Shown here: piece by piece, positions 59,855 through 64,000 of the stretch
Layout: each line of letters starts with the position of its first letter
Position numbering within the stretch: position 1 is the first letter of the stretch
Assembly (NCBI GenBank): GCA_005402585.1
Contig: BIFP01000068.1
Location: forward strand, 496,001 to 560,000
Reading direction: 5' to 3'
Source of the DNA: Micromonosporaceae bacterium KJ-029
GTDB taxonomy: Bacteria > Actinomycetota > Actinomycetes > Mycobacteriales > Micromonosporaceae
DNA: 64,000 bases
Translations under genes and position numbers: made by a program
The notes under the pieces: model-generated
Databases searched by the model: none
Told to the model about the DNA's origin: nothing
Seen by the model: only the letters and a program-made list of their open reading frames with translations

Positions 59855-60934
59855 TCAGCGCTCGATCTCGCCGGCGATGAACGCCTCGACGGCGGCGTGC
59901 GCGTCGTGGTCGGCGTACTGCATCGGCGGGGACTTCATGAAGTACGACGAGGCCGACAGGATCGGGCCACCGATCTTCCGGTCCAGGGCGATCTTCGCGG
60001 CGCGGACGGCGTCGATGATGACACCGGCCGAGTTCGGCGAGTCCCACACCTCGAGCTTGAGCTCGGCATTGAGCGGGGTGTCGCCGAACGAGCGACCCTC
60101 CAGGCGGATGTACGCCCACTTGCGGTCGTCCAGCCACGGCACGTGGTCGGACGGGCCGATGTGCACGTCGCTCTTGGCCATCTCGTGCGGCACCTGGGAG
60201 GTCACCGACTGGGTTTTCGAGATCTTCTTCGAGACCAGCCGGTTGCGCTCCAGCATGTTCATGAAGTCCATGTTGCCGCCGAAGTTGAGCTGGTACGTGC
60301 GCAGCAGCTCGACACCCCGGTCCTCGAACAGCTTGGCGAGGGCCCGGTGCACGATGGTCGCGCCGACCTGGCTCTTGATGTCGTCGCCGACGATCGGCAG
60401 ACCGGCGTCGGTGAACTTCTGCGCCCACTCCGGGTCGGAGGCGATGAAGACCGGCAGGGCGTTGACGAACGCGCAGCCGGCGTCGATCGCGGCCTGGGCG
60501 TAGAACTTGTCGGCCTGCTCCGAGCCCACCGGCAGGTAGGAGACGACGACGTCGACCTGGGCGTCCCGCAGCGCCTTGGCCACGTCGACCGGCTCGACGT
60601 CCGACTCCTCGATGATCTCGCGGTAGTACTGGCCGAGACCGTCGAAGGTCGGCCCGCGCTGCACGGTGACGCCGGTCGGCGGCACGTCGCAGAGCTTGAT
60701 GGTGTTGTTCTCGCTGGCGACGATCGCCTCAGCGAGGTCCATGCCCACCTTCTTGGCGTCTACGTCGAACGCCGCGACGAACTGCACGTCCGAAACGTGG
60801 TAGTCGCCGAAGGTGACGTGCATGAGACCCGGGACGCGGTCGTTCGGGTCGGCGTTCCGGTAGTACTCGACGCCCTGCACGAGGGACGAGGCGCAGTTAC
60901 CCACACCGACGATGGCGACGCGGACGGAGCCCAT
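59855..60934 (-). CDS. ino1: myo-inositol-1-phosphate synthase
   Basis: 359 residues. Converts glucose 6-phosphate to myo-inositol 3-phosphate with NAD, supplying inositol for phosphatidylinositol and mycothiol in actinobacteria. NAD-binding VGVGNCASSL at the N-terminus; family segments SYLPVGSEQADKFYAQAA, VGDDIKSQVGATIVHR, LNFGGNMDFMNML and SDHVPWLDDRK. ATG at 60934 with AAGGAGG about 9 bases upstream. It follows the PadR gene by 23 bases and so is probably under the same promoter. Confidence 0.96.
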   Translation of the reverse strand: MGSVRVAIVGVGNCASSLVQGVEYYRNADPNDRVPGLMHVTFGDYHVSDVQFVAAFDVDAKKVGMDLAEAIVASENNTIKLCDVPPTGVTVQRGPTFDGLGQYYREIIEESDVEPVDVAKALRDAQVDVVVSYLPVGSEQADKFYAQAAIDAGCAFVNALPVFIASDPEWAQKFTDAGLPIVGDDIKSQVGATIVHRALAKLFEDRGVELLRTYQLNFGGNMDFMNMLERNRLVSKKISKTQSVTSQVPHEMAKSDVHIGPSDHVPWLDDRKWAYIRLEGRSFGDTPLNAELKLEVWDSPNSAGVIIDAVRAAKIALDRKIGGPILSASSYFMKSPPMQYADHDAHAAVEAFIAGEIER

Positions 60935-60957
60935 CGCGTGTGCCTCCTTCTTTTTTG

Positions 60958-61596
60958 TCACGGCCGCTCTTTCCTGGTCTCTCCAGGCGGAGGCGGGCTG
61001 TTGTCTTCTCGTCGGCCGCCGGCCGTCCCGTCGTGCGGGACCGTCGGGGCACGGCCGGAGCGCTCGTTGGCGATGAGCTCCTCCAGCCAGCGGACCTCGC
61101 GCTCACAGGCCTCCAGGCCGTGGCGCTGCAACTCCAGGGTGTACGCGTCGAGGCGCTCGGCCGCCCGGCCCAGCATGTCGCGAAGGCCCTCGCGACGTTC
61201 CTCGATCGTGCGGCGGCGACCTTCGAGGATCCGAAGGCGGGTCGCCTGGTCGGTTCGGGAAAAGAACGCGAAGTGCACACCGAAGCCGGTGTCGCCGTAC
61301 GTCTCCGGCCCGGTCTGTGCGATGAGCTGGGCGAAGCGTTCCTTGCCCTCCGCGGTGATGGTGTAGACCACCCGACCTCGTCGGCTGGTCAGCGCGGGAA
61401 CCTCCTCGGCGGTGGCGGGTGTCTCGGCGGCCTCGGCGATCCAGCCCGCAGCCTGCAACCGGCGAAGGGTCGGGTAGAGCGAGCCGTAGCTGATCGCAGC
61501 CCGGATCGCCCCGAGCTTGGCGGTGAGCTCCTTGCGCAGCTCGTAGCCGTGCATCGGGGCCTCCTGCAGCAGGCCGAGGATGGCGAGTTCGAGCAT
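60958..61596 (-). CDS. PadR-family transcriptional regulator of ino1
   Basis: 212 residues. An N-terminal winged helix (LELAILGLLQEAPMHGYELRKEL; GSLYPTLRRLQAAGW; VVYTITAEGKERF) and a C-terminal dimerisation coil (about 130-180) are typical of the large PadR subfamily. It likely represses its own operon with ino1 through the palindrome at 61640-61662. GGGAGG stands 8 bases before the ATG. The ligand is unknown, though inositol or a sugar phosphate would make sense. Confidence 0.9.
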   Translation of the reverse strand: MLELAILGLLQEAPMHGYELRKELTAKLGAIRAAISYGSLYPTLRRLQAAGWIAEAAETPATAEEVPALTSRRGRVVYTITAEGKERFAQLIAQTGPETYGDTGFGVHFAFFSRTDQATRLRILEGRRRTIEERREGLRDMLGRAAERLDAYTLELQRHGLEACEREVRWLEELIANERSGRAPTVPHDGTAGGRREDNSPPPPGETRKERP

Positions 61597-61639
61597 TGGC
61601 CATCCTCCCTTTACCCTGTGCGTGGAGTGCTAACCGCCG

Positions 61640-61662
61640 CGATGTATCGGACCGATACATCG
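61640..61662. promoter_or_regulatory. PadR operator palindrome
   Basis: Perfect arms CGATGTATCGG and CCGATACATCG with A at the centre, beginning one base after the -10 of the padR-ino1 promoter. Its ATGTATCG / CGATACAT form is like known PadR operators. Confidence 0.8.
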
Positions 61663-61663
61663 C

Positions 61664-61692
61664 ACCGTAGCGTCTCCCTCTGGTCGGGGCAA
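61664..61692 (-). promoter_or_regulatory. padR-ino1 promoter
   Basis: On the reverse strand TTGCCC (61692-61687), 17-base spacer, TACGGT (61669-61664). The operator overlaps the expected transcription start. Confidence 0.75.
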
Positions 61693-61758
61693 ACCCCCGG
61701 TTCCGGCGTGCCTCGGTAACGGATCGTCACGGTGGTCGCCTCGTCAGACGAGACCGCG

Positions 61759-61764
61759 TACCCT
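61759..61764 (+). promoter_or_regulatory. -10 element, leaderless start of DUF5318 gene
   Basis: TACCCT lies 7 bases before the ATG at 61772. Confidence 0.45.
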
Positions 61765-61771
61765 TTGCCGC

Positions 61772-62236
61772 ATGCGTACGCAGCGCCAGGTCGTCGACTA
61801 CTCGCTCCGGAAGCGAGCGGCGCTGCGTGAGCTCCTCGCTGGGCGTGTCGGCACGTACGACCTGTGTGACGCGTCTCCGTACCTGAAGAACGCGGCTCGG
61901 TTCCACGGCGAGCCCACCGACCAGCGGTGTCCGATTTGCCGGAGCGAGAACCTGATCCACGTCCACTACATTTACGGGGACGAACTCAAGCAGTCCGCCG
62001 GCCAGGCCCGTACGGTGGCCGAGTTGTCGGTGCTGGCGATGACGCTGCGTGAGTTCCAGGTCTTCGTGGTGGAGGTGTGCCTCGGCTGTGACTGGAACCA
62101 TCTCGTCGAGCAGTACCTGCTCGGGCGGGACGGGTTGACCGGTGGCGCGGACGGCGAGCCGGAGCATGAAACGCAGAGCGGCATGGCCGCCGCTGGTGGA
62201 ATGAGTGCCCGGCGAAGGCGAGAGGCGCAACGGTGA
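61772..62236 (+). CDS. DUF5318 protein
   Basis: 154 residues, soluble. Two CxxC pairs (RCPICRSENL and CLGCDWNHL) about 48 residues apart probably bind one zinc ion. VGTYDLCDASPYLKNAARFH and HYIYGDELKQSAGQARTV are characteristic of this actinobacterial family, which usually lies directly before a class A PBP gene, as here. Function unknown. Divergent from padR. Confidence 0.85.
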   Translation: MRTQRQVVDYSLRKRAALRELLAGRVGTYDLCDASPYLKNAARFHGEPTDQRCPICRSENLIHVHYIYGDELKQSAGQARTVAELSVLAMTLREFQVFVVEVCLGCDWNHLVEQYLLGRDGLTGGADGEPEHETQSGMAAAGGMSARRRREAQR

Positions 62237-62432
62237 TTCGAGTTCGATCGGCCGGCCCCGGCCGAGCGGTGAACGGCCGGGGCAACCGACGACTCGTAAG
62301 TCTGAATAGCCCGAATGATTCGGATCTGATGCTGGCGTCGCGGCACCCCCGTGCCGTGCTCGCTGGTGTCGCAACTCACGGCAAACCGGTGGCGGCGCGA
62401 TCGTGCCCCACCGCGACGGCAGGGTGTGAGGA

Positions 62433-64000
62433 ATGAACTCGTACGGTGATCCCAGCTCCTCGCGCGGCCGGGCCCGGATTCCGGGCCAGGACGACCCGGG
62501 GCAGGTGGACGACGCGTACCGCCGCCCGGGTGGTGATCCGCGCGGAGTCAACTGGTCGACCGGACCGGACGCCGCCGGCTCGTCAGCCCGCGCCTCGGTC
62601 GGCGGGCGGGCCTCGGTCGGTGGCTCGGCGAGCGTGCCGCAGCGCGGCGGATCAGCCGGCTCGGCCTCGGTCGGTGGTGCCTCTGTCGGCCGTGCCGGAC
62701 CCGGCCGCGCCTCGGTGCCGGTCTCCCCGGCCCCCGGCCGGGCCTCGGTGCCCGTCTCACCCGCCCCAGGTCGGGGTGGGCGCGCGTCGGTGCCGGTGAG
62801 CCCGGCGCCCGGCGGGCCGGCGGGCCGAGCCTCGGTCGGTGCCGCCGCCGTCGGTGCGGCGTCAGCGGGTCGGGCGAGCGTCGGCTCGGCGTCCGTGGGT
62901 GGCCGGGCCGCAGTGGCCCGGGCGAGCGTCGGCGGCCCCGGTGGCCCGGGCGGTCCTGGTGGGCCCGGTGGGCCGGCCGGCCCCGGCCGCGGTGGTCGCG
63001 ATCCGGGCGCAGTGGCCCGAGCCCGCAAGCGCAAGCGGATGAACATGCTGATCGCCGGCTTCGCGGTCTTCATCATGCTGGCCGGCATCGGCGTGGTCGG
63101 GTTCACCTACTACTCGACCAACGTCGTGCTGCCCAAGGAGATCCCGCTGCCGCTCTCCACCACCGTCTACGCCAAGGACGGCAAGACCCTGGTGGCCAAG
63201 CTCGGCAACGAGAACCGCACCTTCGTCACCATCAACGACATCCCGCAGTACGTGCAGGACGCCGTCGCCGCCGCCGAGGACCGCAACTTCTACCGGCACT
63301 CGGGCGTCGACTACAAGGGCATCGCCCGGGCCGCGTGGAACAACCTCTCCGGCGGCGACAAGCAGGGCGCCTCGACCATCACCCAGCAGTACGCCCGCAA
63401 CGCCTACGAGAACCTCCAGGACGACAGCTACGCCCGGAAGGTCAAGGAGGCGATCCTCGCCTCCAAGCTGAACGACCAGTTCACCAAGAAGCAGATCATG
63501 GAGAACTACCTCAACGTGATCTACTTCGGCCGGGGCGCGTACGGCATCGAGGCGGCGGCACAGACGTACTTCAACGTCAGCGCCAAGAAGCTCAACCCGG
63601 CGCAGGGCGCGGTACTCGCCGCTCTGATCAAGCAGCCCGACGCCAGCCCTACCCACCAGGGGTACGACCCGGAGAAGAACGAGGCCGAGGCGAAGGCCCG
63701 TTGGGAATACGTCATCAACGGCATGGTCGAGGAGGGCTGGCTCGACGCCCCGGGCAAGGAGAAGCGCCCGACCGAGTACCCGAAGGTCCAGAAGACCAAG
63801 AAGGACAACGGCTTCGGCGTCGGGACCCCGCGCGGCAACGTCGTCAACTACGTCCGTAAGGAGATGGAGGAGTGGGGCCTCTGCTCCAACTCTGGCGCGC
63901 CGGACAAGCCCAACTGCGTGGACGAGTTGCGCGAGGGCGGGTACCGGATCACCACCACCATCGACCCGAAGATGCAGAAGGCCCTCGAGGAGGCGGCCCA
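62433..64000 (+). CDS. class A penicillin-binding protein, 3' end outside window
   Basis: First 522 residues. The cytoplasmic N-terminus (about 1-195) is low-complexity, with repeated RASV(G/P) and a Gly-Gly-Pro run, ending in RARKRKRMN. One membrane helix follows (about 208-228). The GT51 glycosyltransferase domain shows Glu282 in AAEDRNFYRHSGVD, QGASTITQQYARN, KEAILASKLN and the YLNVIYFGRGAYGI motif. The transpeptidase begins near EGGYRITTTIDPKMQ and is cut off. ATG at 62433, close to a GAGG. It polymerises glycan strands and crosslinks peptides outside the membrane. Confidence 0.92.
   Translation, partial: MNSYGDPSSSRGRARIPGQDDPGQVDDAYRRPGGDPRGVNWSTGPDAAGSSARASVGGRASVGGSASVPQRGGSAGSASVGGASVGRAGPGRASVPVSPAPGRASVPVSPAPGRGGRASVPVSPAPGGPAGRASVGAAAVGAASAGRASVGSASVGGRAAVARASVGGPGGPGGPGGPGGPAGPGRGGRDPGAVARARKRKRMNMLIAGFAVFIMLAGIGVVGFTYYSTNVVLPKEIPLPLSTTVYAKDGKTLVAKLGNENRTFVTINDIPQYVQDAVAAAEDRNFYRHSGVDYKGIARAAWNNLSGGDKQGASTITQQYARNAYENLQDDSYARKVKEAILASKLNDQFTKKQIMENYLNVIYFGRGAYGIEAAAQTYFNVSAKKLNPAQGAVLAALIKQPDASPTHQGYDPEKNEAEAKARWEYVINGMVEEGWLDAPGKEKRPTEYPKVQKTKKDNGFGVGTPRGNVVNYVRKEMEEWGLCSNSGAPDKPNCVDELREGGYRITTTIDPKMQKALEEAA

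Noticed and set aside
62233..62436. 67-codon ORF whose GTG overlaps the DUF5318 stop and whose TGA overlaps the PBP ATG
   Set aside because: The double overlap is attractive, but only about two thirds of third positions are G/C, far below neighbouring genes, and the product resembles nothing. Ribosome profiling could change this view.
1..64000. CRISPR array, prophage, biosynthetic cluster or toxin-antitoxin pair
   Set aside because: No regularly spaced repeats, phage structural or integrase genes, PKS/NRPS modules or recognisable toxin-antitoxin pairs were seen.

Overview
The window is about 72% G+C, with G/C at nearly every third codon position, frequent GTG starts and many leaderless starts. 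Its gene order is that of a filamentous actinobacterial replication-origin region. Protein character (long DnaA linker, DUF3566 and DLW-39 next to gyrA, PadR-ino1 pair) suggests Micromonosporaceae, probably Micromonospora or a close relative; this is an inference from memory, not a database result.

Layout. 1-19 kb is an arm of mixed genes: a two-component system, proS, a CBS protein, sufE, a FrnE-like oxidoreductase, a YbaK-type deacylase, an MFS pump behind a SoxR-like box, a very large CtpI-type P-type ATPase preceded by a coupled 19-codon leader ORF, sua5, a hydrolase, a lipoprotein and an LtrA-family protein. 19-33 kb is the reverse-strand replication block dnaA-oriC-dnaN-gnd-recF-dciA-gyrB-gyrA-DUF3566-tRNA-Ile-DLW-39-tRNA-Ala, with a broken OhrR/MarR gene between dciA and a hypothetical gene. 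33.5-40 kb is the forward block rpmH-rnpA-yidD-yidC-jag-rsmG-parA-parB. About 2 kb after parB contains no convincing gene but has three parS sites, DnaA boxes and repeats.

42-55 kb carries cell-wall and redox genes: a HIT-like protein, ddl, an aminotransferase, an acetyltransferase, then on the reverse strand murJ, a pseudokinase, sigM, its presumed anti-sigma gene, trxB, trxA and a CwlM-like amidase. 55-64 kb holds a CCA/poly(A) polymerase, a secreted subtilase with an unusual insertion, ogt, ino1 with its PadR regulator, DUF5318 and the first 1.57 kb of a class A penicillin-binding protein that runs off the end.

How it works together. DnaA, DnaN, RecF, gyrase and DciA serve replication from oriC at about 30.6-31.0 kb; ParA/ParB act on five perfect parS palindromes, two of them inside the parA coding sequence. 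YidC/YidD/Jag/RnpA/RpmH serve ribosome and membrane-protein biogenesis. MurJ, the pseudokinase, the CwlM-like protein, Ddl and the PBP serve peptidoglycan synthesis. A SigR-type promoter precedes trxBA. The most notable sequence-level observations are the SoxR-like operator, the ctpI leader ORF, the PadR operator placed directly after its -10, the parS sites inside parA, DnaA-box clusters outside oriC, the subtilase insertion and the repetitive PBP N-terminus. No CRISPR array, prophage or intact insertion sequence was seen, and I did not find a clearly new multi-gene system.
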